Assembly: GCA_017428025.1 (NCBI GenBank) | Contig: JAFRRO010000049.1 | Location: 62,001 to 126,000 of the forward strand | Length of the DNA: 64,000 nucleotides | Origin: Clostridia bacterium | GTDB taxonomy: Bacteria > Bacillota > Clostridia > Christensenellales > CAG-138 | Direction: 5' to 3' | In this document: positions 15,664-26,217 of the stretch, piece by piece | Layout: every line of letters starts with the position of its first letter | Position numbering within the stretch: position 1 is the first letter of the stretch | The notes under the pieces: generated by a model | The model's input: the letters and a program-made list of their open reading frames with translations, nothing else | What the model was told of the DNA's origin: nothing | Databases searched by the model: none | Program-made: the position numbers and the translations under genes

Positions 15664-17208
15664 TTATTGTCGTTGATAGCCGCCCGATTCGCGCGCTCTC
15701 TTTGCGGCTTTGCGGCGTGCGGCTTCGCGCTTGCGGCGCTTCGATTCGGCATTCAGATACACAATAAACAGCGTGACGCACAGAATCAGCAGAACGAAAA
15801 TGACCGGAAGCACGATAAGTACCCAACGCATATCCTGCGGGACGCTGCAGTTTCCGGCGGGTTCCGGTTCGCCGACGATGACGGTGGACGTGTTTGCCTC
15901 GCCGATCAGGCTGCCGGTCGAGGAGGACGTCTGCTGCGTCATGTCGATCTGCGCGGAGCCTTCCTTGACGGAACGCGTCGCCAGCAGATTTGCACTCAAA
16001 AAGACGTTTCCGCCGTAGGAATACGTAACGCTGCCGATGATCGAACCGTCGCCGATCGGCGCATAGATGTTCGTAAACGTCGGGTTTGCGACGGCAGCCA
16101 TGTTCGAACGGATCCCGTTCAGCGTCGGTTCCATCATGGTGATGGTCGTATCCTCCGAAAGATCGGCGCGCACTTTCAGCACGCCGCCCTGGGAATCGTT
16201 CTCGGACGCGTTGGAGATCGTCACATCGAATTCCACGGGCATGCCGTAGCCGATCAGATCGGACACGGTCAGGGTATGCGTCATTTCCTGATACGCGTAT
16301 TCAAAGAGCTTGATCGCGTCCTGGAAGCGGTAGGCGTTGAACTTGTCGCGGCGCTGATCGCTGGCGTTCGGATCATAGTCCGGATCGTTGAGCGTGCCGC
16401 CGTACACAACGGCAATCAGCGTGATACCGTCGCGTTCCGCAGCCGCAATCAGGCACTTGCCGGCGGCGGTTGTATCGCCGGTCTTGACGCCGATCGCATA
16501 CTCGTAAAGACAGGACGCAGGGGAGGGCAGCGTTTCCGTAGGAGGCGTGTCCACCAAAAGACGGTTGGAGTTCAGAAGCTCGATGGTGCGCGGACCGGAC
16601 TGCGCAACATAGGTTTTGGTTGAGACGATGGTGCGGAACGTGTCGTTTTTGAGCGCATACGCCGTCAGAAGCGCCATATCGCGAACGGTCGTATAGTGGT
16701 TGTCGTTCTGCTTGCCGTGTACGGTCACGAAATGCGAATGCGTCATGCCGAGCGACTGCGCCTTCTCGTTCATCATCTCCGCGAACGCGTCCGTGCTGCC
16801 TGCGATATGCTCGGCAATGGCGATTGCGGCGTCGTTGCCGGAGGGCAGCATCATGCCGTAGAGAAGATCGCGCATCGAATAGCTGTCGCCTTCCTCGAGC
16901 CCCATCAGAGAATTGCCGCGGCCGAAATCGACCGCCTTCGCGGAAACGGTCACCATGTCGTCGAGATTGCCGTTTTCCAGCGCGACGATGCAGGACAGGA
17001 TCTTGGTCGTGCTTGCGGGGAAGATCTGCTTGTCCGCTTCCTTTTCGATGCCTTTGTATGCGACCGTCGGATCTTCGGCGTTCACTAGAATGAAATACGG
17101 TTCATAGATGGAGTTGAGATCGAACGAATCCGCCTGCGCGGAACGCAGAGACGGAACGAAGGACAACAGAAAAAGCAGCGAAAGACAGACTGCAAGGATG
17201 CGTTTCAT
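15664..17208 (-). CDS. D-alanyl-D-alanine carboxypeptidase, membrane-anchored (S11)
   Basis: A 514-residue paralog of the downstream gene. The signal peptide covers about residues 1-25; catalytic motifs are S66-T-T-K69, PSGNDA and KTGDT. A glycine/serine-rich region leads to a C-terminal membrane helix near residue 465 and a short, strongly basic cytoplasmic tail (KRRKREAARRKAAKRAR). This is the DacA/DacF layout, holding the enzyme at the outer membrane face. AAAGG lies 8 bases before ATG 17208. Whether it is the vegetative or the spore-cortex enzyme cannot be told. Confidence 0.93.
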   Translation of the reverse strand: MKRILAVCLSLLFLLSFVPSLRSAQADSFDLNSIYEPYFILVNAEDPTVAYKGIEKEADKQIFPASTTKILSCIVALENGNLDDMVTVSAKAVDFGRGNSLMGLEEGDSYSMRDLLYGMMLPSGNDAAIAIAEHIAGSTDAFAEMMNEKAQSLGMTHSHFVTVHGKQNDNHYTTVRDMALLTAYALKNDTFRTIVSTKTYVAQSGPRTIELLNSNRLLVDTPPTETLPSPASCLYEYAIGVKTGDTTAAGKCLIAAAERDGITLIAVVYGGTLNDPDYDPNASDQRRDKFNAYRFQDAIKLFEYAYQEMTHTLTVSDLIGYGMPVEFDVTISNASENDSQGGVLKVRADLSEDTTITMMEPTLNGIRSNMAAVANPTFTNIYAPIGDGSIIGSVTYSYGGNVFLSANLLATRSVKEGSAQIDMTQQTSSSTGSLIGEANTSTVIVGEPEPAGNCSVPQDMRWVLIVLPVIFVLLILCVTLFIVYLNAESKRRKREAARRKAAKRARESGGYQRQ

Positions 17209-17248
17209 ATCGAAAAACCTTTCAGGTAAAGTATCTTGGTTCTTTAAC

Positions 17249-17277
17249 AGTTTACTTTGAATATTTCAGCTTGTCAA
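17249..17277 (-). promoter_or_regulatory. Promoter of the tandem carboxypeptidase operon
   Basis: Minus strand TTGACA (17277-17272), 17-base spacer, TAAACT (17254-17249), 40 bases before the start codon. Confidence 0.8.
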
Positions 17278-17319
17278 TGCATAAAAATGTTGAAAGTTTG
17301 TGAATAATCTGCAATTGCG

Positions 17320-17790
17320 TCACTTCGCAAACAGAAGCTGCACATCGAAAACCGCATCGTCAAGCGTCAGCAATGCCATGCTCGGACCTTCGGATGAGCG
17401 CGGACGGGACAGGCTGCCGGGGTTGATCATCCAGATGCCGTCGACGCATTCTGCGGACGGCACATGGGAATGCCCGAACAGAACGGCGTCGCAGCGCTGT
17501 TCCTTTGCAAGATACAAAAGATTCAGCCGCCCGGAAACGGTATGTCCGTGCAGCAGAAGAAAACGCCTGTGATGCCAGTCGATGATCTGTTTAAGCGGCG
17601 CGTCGGAAAACGGATCGCAGTTGCCGCGCACCGAGACGTATCCGCAGTTCATTCGCTGCGCAAGCAAAGGCGCATCCTCGGCGCAGTCGCCGAGATGCCA
17701 GAGCGCGTCCGGCTGACCGATCCGCGAGCGGAACAGCGAAAGGTTTCTGAGACTGCCGTGCGAATCAGAGATGACTGCGATGCTCGACAT
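17320..17790 (-). CDS. YfcE/MJ0936-type metallophosphoesterase
   Basis: A 156-residue calcineurin-like phosphodiesterase. All family metal motifs are visible: DSHG (9-12), GDC (34-36), GNCD, LLHGH and GHSH, with the closing NPGSL. Such proteins hydrolyse phosphodiesters of unclear physiological identity. It is the last gene of the rqcH-rdgB-yfcE unit, and its start codon lies 26 bases inside rdgB, so translation is probably coupled. This neighbour order is common in Firmicutes. Confidence 0.9.
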   Translation of the reverse strand: MSSIAVISDSHGSLRNLSLFRSRIGQPDALWHLGDCAEDAPLLAQRMNCGYVSVRGNCDPFSDAPLKQIIDWHHRRFLLLHGHTVSGRLNLLYLAKEQRCDAVLFGHSHVPSAECVDGIWMINPGSLSRPRSSEGPSMALLTLDDAVFDVQLLFAK

Positions 17791-18376
17791 CCAGAGCCTC
17801 CTTGAGCTTGAACAGCGCGCGTTTTCTGTGACTGACGGAGTTCTTTTCCTCCGCGGTCAGCTCCGCAAAGCTCTTTTGAAACGGCGCATAGAAAAAGTAC
17901 GGATCATAGCCGAATCCGTTCTCGCCGCGCGCTTCGTGCAGGATCGTCCCCTCGACTTCGCCGAGCACGACGATCGGTTCCGCATCTTTGCGGGCAAGCG
18001 CGACGGAGCAGCAGAACCGTGCCGTACGTAGTTCGTCGGGAACATCGGCAAGCAGGGAAATCAGCTTCGCGTTGTTCGCGGCGTCGTTGTGTCCTTCGCC
18101 GGAAAACCGTGCCGAGTAGACGCCCGGCGCACCGTCCAGCGCGTCCACACAAAGTCCGCTGTCATCGGCAAGCACCGCGTCGAACCGATCGCCGACAAAC
18201 GCAAGCGTTTCCTGCGCTTTCTTCAATGCGTTCTCCTGAAACGTCGAACCGTCTTCCTCGACTTCGAGATCGACGCCCGCTTCGCGCATTGTCAGAAGCT
18301 CCGAAAAGCTGTCGCCGAGAATCTCGCGAATCTCTCTCGCTTTATGTGCGTTGTTCGTAGCAAGTAACAGTCTCAT
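17765..18376 (-). CDS. rdgB: RdgB/HAM1 dITP/XTP pyrophosphatase
   Basis: A 203-residue house-cleaning enzyme that hydrolyses ITP, dITP and XTP to monophosphates, keeping deaminated purines out of nucleic acids. Typical motifs are TNNAHK at the N-terminus, DDSGLCVDAL, GFGYDP and the closing SHRKRA. GGAGG lies 5 bases before ATG 18376, which overlaps the rqcH stop in an ATGA junction. It is the middle gene of a three-gene operon. Confidence 0.94.
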   Translation of the reverse strand: MRLLLATNNAHKAREIREILGDSFSELLTMREAGVDLEVEEDGSTFQENALKKAQETLAFVGDRFDAVLADDSGLCVDALDGAPGVYSARFSGEGHNDAANNAKLISLLADVPDELRTARFCCSVALARKDAEPIVVLGEVEGTILHEARGENGFGYDPYFFYAPFQKSFAELTAEEKNSVSHRKRALFKLKEALDVEHRSHL

Positions 18377-20055
18377 AAATCCTCCCTGACGCGATACGAC
18401 AGAATCTCGTCGGATGACGGCGTGACGTAAAGCGTATGCTGATGAAAGTAATTCACAAACCCCGGACGCGAGCCGGAGGGCTTTTTGACATATTTCACAA
18501 GCGTGTAATCGACCGGCACGTTTTCCGAGGCGGAAGCTTCGCTGTGAAATGCGCAGATCTTCGCGGCAAGCGCAAGTTCCTCGCGCGAAGGCTCCCCTGA
18601 ATTCAGAATGACATGCGAGGATGGGATCCCCTTTGCATGCAGCCATGTTGCGTTCGGATCGGACGTGCGTACCAGCTGTTCGTTCTGCAGATTGTTCTTT
18701 CCGACGAAGATCTCCGTGCCGCGATCGGTCCGGTAGCGCATCGGACGACTCTTTGCCTGCGTGCGCCTGCGTTCCTGGTTGTTTTCGCGGATGTAATGCA
18801 TCCGGATCAGCTCGTCGCGAATCTCGACGAATTCCTCTTCGGACGTGCACGCGGCGACGTTCAGAAGCTGGCATTTCAGATAGTCGAGCTCCTCTCGCAG
18901 CGCTTCGCTCTGTTCAAGCGCATGCGTGCGCGCCGATTTGTTCTTTTGATACCGCTTGAAATACCGCCTTGCGTTTTCGGATACGGAGAACTTCGGATCG
19001 AGCGGAATCTCGATCGGCACGGGCGGGTTCTCGTAATAGTTCTGCACGACGATCGAACTGCGCGAACCGCCGCTGCCCTTAACGCCGGTCAGAAGTTCGC
19101 CGTACAGCCGGTCGCGCTCGATGCGCGAAGCGTCGCCGATGGTCTGCATACACTCCGTCAGGCGCTTCTCGGTGCGCTTCTTTGCGTGTTCGAGAACCGA
19201 ACGCAGCGCGGTGCGCGATCTTGTGATGATCGCCTGTTCGTCGCGGCTGCGGTAGAACGCGTCCTGCGCTTCGTCCATGGAGGGGAAGGAACGGTACGAT
19301 GCGTTTTTCGGGACAAAGGGCAGAATGCCGGCGTTTGCGACGATGCACGGCGAAAACCGTCCCGCCGCAAGATCGGAAAACACCTTCAGAACCGACGGAA
19401 CGATCTCGTCCTCCGGCGTGTCGTCCGAAACAATCTGTTCGGCGCACAGCCGCGAAATCCCGTGTACGGCGTCGGAGAGCCAGTATCTGGGCATTCTGCC
19501 GCGCGCATAGCTGTCCAACTGTTCTTTCGTTGCGGAAAACGGCGAAAGCTTTTCCGCTTCCGGCGGCTTTTCGTACGGAACGTTCGGCAGACAGATGCGG
19601 GCGGCTTGCTCGGAGATGCCGAAATGCCGCATGCAGTCCATGATCCGTCCGTCTGCATCAAGCAGAAAGAGATTGCCGTGCCGTCCCATCAGTTCGACGA
19701 CAATCTGCAGCTGCATTGCATCCAAAAACGCGTCCTTGCCGTTCAGGGAAATGACAGCGATCCGGTTCAGTCCCGCCTGTTCGATCGAAGCGATCCGGCA
19801 GCCGATCAGATGCTTCCGAAGCAGCATGCAGAACGCGGGCGCTTTTTCCGGATTCTCGAAATTGCGCGAAATAAGCTGCATCCGTCCGTTTTCCGCGTGG
19901 ATGCACAGCATCAGCTTCACACGTCCGCGCGTAAGCGTATGGATGTGCAGAATCAGGATGTCTTTATTCGGTTGCTGGACCTTTTCGATCTTGCCGCCCA
20001 CAAGCGGCTGCATCTCGCGAATGCAGGCGAAAAGGGAGAGTCCGTCAGTCGCCAT
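18373..20055 (-). CDS. rqcH: Ribosome quality control protein RqcH (NFACT family)
   Basis: A 560-residue homolog of eukaryotic Rqc2. In bacteria RqcH binds stalled 50S subunits and directs addition of C-terminal alanine tails that mark nascent chains for degradation. The NFACT-N domain covers about residues 1-240, a helical/coiled-coil middle follows, and the NFACT-R (DUF814) domain includes GKNNLQNEQL and DPNATWLHAKG. It was formerly annotated as a fibronectin-binding protein. AAAGGA precedes ATG 20055. It is the first gene of an operon with rdgB and the YfcE-type gene. Confidence 0.94.
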   Translation of the reverse strand: MATDGLSLFACIREMQPLVGGKIEKVQQPNKDILILHIHTLTRGRVKLMLCIHAENGRMQLISRNFENPEKAPAFCMLLRKHLIGCRIASIEQAGLNRIAVISLNGKDAFLDAMQLQIVVELMGRHGNLFLLDADGRIMDCMRHFGISEQAARICLPNVPYEKPPEAEKLSPFSATKEQLDSYARGRMPRYWLSDAVHGISRLCAEQIVSDDTPEDEIVPSVLKVFSDLAAGRFSPCIVANAGILPFVPKNASYRSFPSMDEAQDAFYRSRDEQAIITRSRTALRSVLEHAKKRTEKRLTECMQTIGDASRIERDRLYGELLTGVKGSGGSRSSIVVQNYYENPPVPIEIPLDPKFSVSENARRYFKRYQKNKSARTHALEQSEALREELDYLKCQLLNVAACTSEEEFVEIRDELIRMHYIRENNQERRRTQAKSRPMRYRTDRGTEIFVGKNNLQNEQLVRTSDPNATWLHAKGIPSSHVILNSGEPSREELALAAKICAFHSEASASENVPVDYTLVKYVKKPSGSRPGFVNYFHQHTLYVTPSSDEILSYRVREDL

Positions 20056-20079
20056 GGCGTGTCCTTTGTTTTTTTCTTC

Positions 20080-20108
20080 ATTGTAAACGCTCGCCGCGTA
20101 AATTTCAA
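20080..20108 (-). promoter_or_regulatory. Promoter of the rqcH-rdgB-yfcE operon
   Basis: Minus strand TTGAAA (20108-20103), 17-base spacer, TACAAT (20085-20080). Confidence 0.8.
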
Positions 20109-20118
20109 GGCTTGCGCA

Positions 20119-20147
20119 AAACAAAAGCGTCCGTCAAGCGGACGCTC
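20119..20147 (-). terminator. Terminator of rpsT
   Basis: On the minus strand, stem gcgtccg/cggacgc (20145-20139 / 20133-20127) with a 5-base loop, followed by TTTTGTTTTG. Confidence 0.88.
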
Positions 20148-20169
20148 GTTTCGATGCGAATACCGGGGT

Positions 20170-20436
20170 TCAGTTGTTGTCGGCTGTGCGCTTCTTCGCC
20201 AACTGTGCCTTTTTGCGATCGGCTGCATTCTTATGAATGATGCCCTTGGAAGCAGAACGATCCACGGTCTTGACAGCCGTCAGATATGCCTTCTCGGCAG
20301 CTTCCTGATCACCGGACTTCAGCGCTTCATCATAACGACGGACAGCGGTCTTCAATTCAGACTTATCCATGCGATTTCTCAGGTTTTCGCCTTCGGAAGT
20401 CTTCGCACGCTTGATTGCGGACTTGATGTTTGCCAA
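20170..20436 (-). CDS. rpsT: 30S ribosomal protein S20
   Basis: An 88-residue, Lys/Arg/Ala-rich three-helix protein that binds 16S rRNA early in small-subunit assembly; sequence and length fit S20. Translation must start at TTG 20436 to give the conserved MANIKSAIKR N-terminus, with GGGGGTG at good spacing. An ATG 4 bases upstream is in another frame and would give a 20-codon peptide. A UUG start is also known for E. coli rpsT, where it limits expression. The gene is monocistronic with its own promoter and terminator. Confidence 0.96.
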   Translation of the reverse strand: MANIKSAIKRAKTSEGENLRNRMDKSELKTAVRRYDEALKSGDQEAAEKAYLTAVKTVDRSASKGIIHKNAADRKKAQLAKKRTADNN

Positions 20437-20489
20437 AGCATTTCACCCCCTGTAAGATTTGCCCGATCGGCGTTTACCGATACGAACGG

Positions 20490-20518
20490 AGTATATTTTA
20501 GCATATAGATTCGGACAA
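20490..20518 (-). promoter_or_regulatory. Promoter of rpsT
   Basis: Minus strand TTGTCC (20518-20513), 17-base spacer, TATACT (20495-20490). A second register, TTGCAT then 17 bases then TAAAAT, overlaps it about 6 bases upstream. Confidence 0.7.
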
Positions 20519-20695
20519 TGCAAGCACTATTTATATGATTTTTCCTGTTTTTTCGGAAATATTTCGAAGTTCCTTTCGTCCGGTGCTGAAAAACCGATAC
20601 AAGCGCGTCAGAAAAGATTTAGCCGCATTCCGTCGTTTTAAGGGGAAGGCGCGGAGCGGGGGGCAAGAGTTCACAACTTCGTTGCAATTCCTCGA
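20519..20695. other. Spacer between divergent rpsT and groES promoters
   Basis: This is the core of the roughly 350-base gap between rpsT and groES. It holds no convincing gene or RNA; the useful signals lie at its two ends (rpsT promoter; groES promoter and CIRCE). Confidence 0.5.
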
Positions 20696-20724
20696 TTGAC
20701 ATTCCTGTACCGTGACACTATAAT
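20696..20724 (+). promoter_or_regulatory. Sigma-A promoter of groES-groEL
   Basis: Perfect consensus TTGACA (20696-20701), 17-base spacer, TATAAT (20719-20724). Confidence 0.95.
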
Positions 20725-20735
20725 AGGGACGATGG

Positions 20736-20762
20736 TTAGCACTCGGGACGAATGAGTGCTAA
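20736..20762 (+). promoter_or_regulatory. CIRCE operator (HrcA binding site)
   Basis: Exact consensus inverted repeat TTAGCACTC, 9-base spacer, GAGTGCTAA, starting about 5 bases after the predicted transcription start. HrcA binding here represses the operon until heat or unfolded protein titrates GroEL. HrcA itself is not encoded in the window. Confidence 0.98.
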
Positions 20763-20787
20763 AAGAAAGTATCAGGAGGAAATGGAC

Positions 20788-22708
<1,921 letters not shown>

Positions 22709-22725
22709 TCCGAATATGACTGCAG

Positions 22726-22755
22726 AGGGACTCCGAAAGGAGCCCCTTTCTTTTT
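22726..22755 (+). terminator. Terminator of groES-groEL
   Basis: Stem agggactcc/ggagcccct (one A-C mismatch) with a GAAA tetraloop, followed by TTCTTTTT. Confidence 0.85.
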
Positions 22756-22772
22756 ACAGGGGACGTCAAACC

Positions 22773-22801
22773 TTGATTTTCCGCTTTGACTGCGATATAA
22801 T
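22773..22801 (+). promoter_or_regulatory. Promoter of the dockerin/nucleotidase-like gene
   Basis: TTGATT (22773-22778), 17-base spacer, TATAAT (22796-22801), 27 bases before the GTG start. Confidence 0.8.
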
Positions 22802-22828
22802 AAACCAAAATCGATTGGGACGAAAACC

Positions 22829-24709
22829 GTGAAAAAGACGATCCGTGTCACAGTAATATTGCTTCTGTGCATTCTGCTGAGCATTCCGGCAGGATCGTTT
22901 TCGTTCGCGGATACCGTTCTGATCGGCGACGTCGACGGCGACGGCGAGCTGACGCCGCAGGACGCGAACCTGATCACACGATACCTTGCGCATTTCCAGA
23001 ACCTCGACGCTGCGCAGCGCAGCAGAGCGGACTTTGACGGCGACGGCGAAATCACCTCATACGACGCGACGCTGATCCTCGGCGCCGTCGTCGTGCAGGA
23101 GGACCGTCCGAGTACGCAATGGAATCTATCGATGATCGTCACATCCGATCTGCGCGGCAATGCATGGGGCTCCAATACCGAGGAAGCGAACGGCTCTTGC
23201 TCGGCGCTCAACCTCGCCACGTTCCTCAAAGAAGAACGGCAGAAGGATCCGAATGTCGTACTGATCGACGCGGGCGGTTCGCTGTTCGGCAGCGCGATTG
23301 CCGACGAATACACCGAGTATACGAACAAACGCGTCGGTCCCATGACGCGCATTTTCATGAATCTCGGTTACAACGCCGTCCTTCTAGGCACGGAGGCTGT
23401 CACGCGGCAGTCGCAAATGATCCGAAACGATATGGACGCCATGACGGCGGAGGGCATTGCCGTGCTCGGCTCGAATCTTTCGAAGGTCTATCCGCTGATC
23501 ACCGATCCGGATCCGGCGCCGTGGAACGATATTCTGCCGTATCGCATCCTTGAAGTCCCGCAATCGGAAGACAAGAACCTGCGCGTCGGACTGATCGGCA
23601 TTGTGGAATCCGGTCTTGCGGATCCGTATGATGAGGTGCAGATTTCGGACGCGCTTTCCTGCTACGAATCGTTCAAAGCCGAACTGAAAGGTAAATGCGA
23701 TCTCACGATCCTGCTGTACTGCGGCAATGTGGAGAACGACGAATCGCACGGCGAGAACGACTCGATCCGCAGCTTTTTGAGGCAGATTACGGACGTCGAT
23801 ATGGTGCTCGTATCGCACAGCGAGGGAAGCGGCATACGTCTTGCTGCGGACGGCAGAGGACATGAGGTTCCGGTCATCTCGCTGCCGGACGGCGCGGAAA
23901 CCGCATTGAAGCTCTCGGTCGCACGCCGTACAAACGGAACGCTCGCATTTTTGACCGAATCCGTCGATATCCGGTCCTATCCGCCGGATGAAGAACTGAA
24001 AAAACAGATACGACCGTATGTCAACGCGATGTCGGAAATGATGGACGCGCAGGTCGGCACGCTCACCACGCGCATCGAGCCGTCTTCGCCCGAAACGCTC
24101 GGCATGACCGATATCATGGAGCTGCTGCACGAAATGCAGATCTGGGCAGCGAATCACTGGATTCAGAACAGCGACATCGATCTGCCGTCTACTTTGGTTT
24201 CGATCGCGTATCCGTATATGAAATGCAAGGGCTGGAACGCGGGACCGATCCGCTACCGCGATCTGTGCGCAATCAAAGCCGAGCTGCCGCGATATACGCT
24301 GATGATCGTGCGCGGCGCGGAACTTCGCGCGTGGTTGACCGATTACGCAAGCCGCATCATCGGAGAAACGCCGATCTATTCACTGCACGGGCTTTCGTAT
24401 CTGCTAAATACCATGAATCCCGCCATGCCGCTCGGGTATCTCGAATACAGCTCCGGACTGTCGGTTGAGGACGACGACGTGTTTACGCTGATTCTCGCCG
24501 ACGATCCGCAGTCGGAAAACCTTTTGAGACCGTATATCGACGAATCGTGGATGCCGTTCGAGGATCGCGTGGTCGCGGAATTCGCCATGCCGTCGCCGGT
24601 TTCCACCGTGACGTCCGACGTCTACCGAAACATCGATCCGCTAGTCGCGTTCTTTGAGAGTGTCGGATCGTTCTCCCCAAAACACGAAACAGGATGGTTT
24701 GTCATATGA
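22829..24709 (+). CDS. Secreted dockerin-domain protein with degenerate 5'-nucleotidase-like region
   Basis: A 626-residue exported protein. After a signal peptide (about 1-27), residues 31-90 form a type I dockerin with two calcium loops (DVDGDGELT, DFDGDGEIT). The rest resembles the two-domain UDP-sugar hydrolase/5'-nucleotidase family, but the metal motifs look eroded: SDLRG at 106-110, DAGG instead of DAGD at 147-150, GTEA in place of GNHE at 187-190, and SHSEG in place of GHSH. A binding rather than catalytic role is therefore likely. GTG start with a weak GGGA site. No cohesin gene is in the window. Confidence 0.75.
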   Translation: MKKTIRVTVILLLCILLSIPAGSFSFADTVLIGDVDGDGELTPQDANLITRYLAHFQNLDAAQRSRADFDGDGEITSYDATLILGAVVVQEDRPSTQWNLSMIVTSDLRGNAWGSNTEEANGSCSALNLATFLKEERQKDPNVVLIDAGGSLFGSAIADEYTEYTNKRVGPMTRIFMNLGYNAVLLGTEAVTRQSQMIRNDMDAMTAEGIAVLGSNLSKVYPLITDPDPAPWNDILPYRILEVPQSEDKNLRVGLIGIVESGLADPYDEVQISDALSCYESFKAELKGKCDLTILLYCGNVENDESHGENDSIRSFLRQITDVDMVLVSHSEGSGIRLAADGRGHEVPVISLPDGAETALKLSVARRTNGTLAFLTESVDIRSYPPDEELKKQIRPYVNAMSEMMDAQVGTLTTRIEPSSPETLGMTDIMELLHEMQIWAANHWIQNSDIDLPSTLVSIAYPYMKCKGWNAGPIRYRDLCAIKAELPRYTLMIVRGAELRAWLTDYASRIIGETPIYSLHGLSYLLNTMNPAMPLGYLEYSSGLSVEDDDVFTLILADDPQSENLLRPYIDESWMPFEDRVVAEFAMPSPVSTVTSDVYRNIDPLVAFFESVGSFSPKHETGWFVI

Positions 24710-24715
24710 TGAAAG

Positions 24716-24743
24716 CCGCACGAAGCAAACCGTGCGGTTTTTT
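24716..24743 (+). terminator. Terminator after the dockerin gene
   Basis: Seven-bp stem ccgcacg/cgtgcgg with an 8-base loop, followed by TTTTTT. Confidence 0.88.
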
Positions 24744-24778
24744 GTATGGAAAGCCGGTCGTTTCGCATACGATATTTC

Positions 24779-25075
24779 ATGAAAAAGAAACATAAAATCA
24801 TGCACAGAGTTCTGCGCGCACTCGAGCTGCCGCAGGACCTCGATCCGCACCTGATCGCGATCCGATGGATCGGCGGAGAGGATCTTTTGATCGAACAGCA
24901 TCGCGGCATCCTGCGCTACGACAGCGAAACGGTTCGCTTTCTTTGCGAACAGGGCATTGTGGCGGTTTCCGGCAGCGGGCTTACGTTGGACCGGTTGACC
25001 GAAACGCGCGCGCTGATTCGCGGCGATATCCGATCGGTTTGCTTTGAGGATAAAAGTTCATGTGGCATTTTTTGA
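24779..25075 (+). CDS. yqfC: Sporulation protein YqfC (YabP family)
   Basis: A 98-residue YabP/YqfC family protein; the family is sigma-E controlled in Bacillus and found only in spore formers. The core (IRWIGGEDLLIEQHRGILRY...VRFLCEQGIVAVSG) is typical. The start is uncertain: ATG 24779 gives the family N-terminus but has no Shine-Dalgarno sequence; ATG 24746 lies just after the preceding terminator. A CATACGAT sequence at 24766-24773 resembles a sigma-E -10 box and would give a leaderless message. It overlaps yqfD by 16 bases. Confidence 0.85.
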   Translation: MKKKHKIMHRVLRALELPQDLDPHLIAIRWIGGEDLLIEQHRGILRYDSETVRFLCEQGIVAVSGSGLTLDRLTETRALIRGDIRSVCFEDKSSCGIF

Positions 25076-26217
25076 AAGGGTATGTTATACTGCAGGCAGA
25101 GGGCATGTCGCTTGCCCGTCTGCTGCGCAGGATGTCTGAAAACGGCGTTCGCGTCCGCGGTCTCCGTGAGGGGCGCGCAGGCAGTATCCGCTTTGAAACG
25201 GACGTCAAAGGCTTTTTTCGCCTGCATGCGCTGAAACACGGACTGCCGGTTCGCATCCGCATCCTCGAACGGCACGGTTTTCCGTTTCTTCTTCAGCGGA
25301 TTCGAAAACGTCCGGTCCTGTGGATCGGCACAGCTGCCGTACTGATCGGGCTGTTCCTGTTTTCGCAGCGCATCTGGCTGATCCGGTTCGAAGGGATCGA
25401 GACGATCGACCGCGCGGAGCTTTCGGATCTATTGAAGGAACACGGAATCCGGATCGGCGCGCGTCCGAAAGGACCGGTGCTGATCACGGCGGCAAACGAT
25501 CTTTCGGTGCGGATACACGACGCGGCATGGATCGGGCTCGACAGGGAAGGCATCACGCTCAAGGTCAGCGTGGTGGAAGCGCTGCCGGAGTCAGAGAAAC
25601 ACGCGCAGACCGTTCCGAGCGACATCGTTGCGGACCGCGACGGCATCATCACGAATGTCCTGGTCACACGCGGACAGGCACGCGTCAAGATCGGCGATAC
25701 GGTACACAAAGGAGACGTTTTGATCTCCGGAACCGTGATCCGCAAGGACGCATCCTATCAGACATGGGCGAACGGCACCGTTTGCGCTGCGGTGCGTTAC
25801 GAAGCAGAATGCGAGCTGTGCAATACGATCACGGAAGCGGTTTTGACGGAACGAACGGGCTGTATCCGCGCGCTTCGGATCGGAGACTTGACGATCCTGA
25901 GATCGCAGCCGGAGTTTGAACGGTACCGGATCACGCGGACGGAAACGATTCCGGTCGGATACGGACTTCCGACCTACTGCGATCGGATTTTGACGCAGGA
26001 AGTCGTGATCCGCGAGCGAACGGTTTCGGACGAGGAAGCGGAGCAGATCGCGCTTGCAAACGCAAGGGAAGCGGCATTGGACATGGTTCCGAAAGATGCC
26101 GTGATCCTGAATCAGTACGGAACGATTCATATGACGAACGGAACAAAGACAGCCGTCGTGATTGTCACGGCGGAAGAAAACATCGGAAGAACGGAGGAAT
26201 ACCCGAATGACGGATGA
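25060..26217 (+). CDS. yqfD: Sporulation protein YqfD
   Basis: A 385-residue membrane protein that pairs with YqfC in spore formers; mutants in Bacillus are affected in sporulation, and the mechanism is unknown. An amphipathic N-terminal region is followed by one clear membrane helix near residues 88-106 and a large beta-rich extracytoplasmic domain with FEGIETIDRAEL. GAGGA lies 8 bases before ATG 25060. It overlaps yqfC upstream and phoH downstream (11 bases), so the three are translationally linked. Confidence 0.9.
   Translation: MWHFLKGYVILQAEGMSLARLLRRMSENGVRVRGLREGRAGSIRFETDVKGFFRLHALKHGLPVRIRILERHGFPFLLQRIRKRPVLWIGTAAVLIGLFLFSQRIWLIRFEGIETIDRAELSDLLKEHGIRIGARPKGPVLITAANDLSVRIHDAAWIGLDREGITLKVSVVEALPESEKHAQTVPSDIVADRDGIITNVLVTRGQARVKIGDTVHKGDVLISGTVIRKDASYQTWANGTVCAAVRYEAECELCNTITEAVLTERTGCIRALRIGDLTILRSQPEFERYRITRTETIPVGYGLPTYCDRILTQEVVIRERTVSDEEAEQIALANAREAALDMVPKDAVILNQYGTIHMTNGTKTAVVIVTAEENIGRTEEYPNDG

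Noticed and set aside
20519-20695. A small RNA between rpsT and groES
   Set aside because: No promoter-terminator pair or stable fold other than the rpsT and groES signals is seen.
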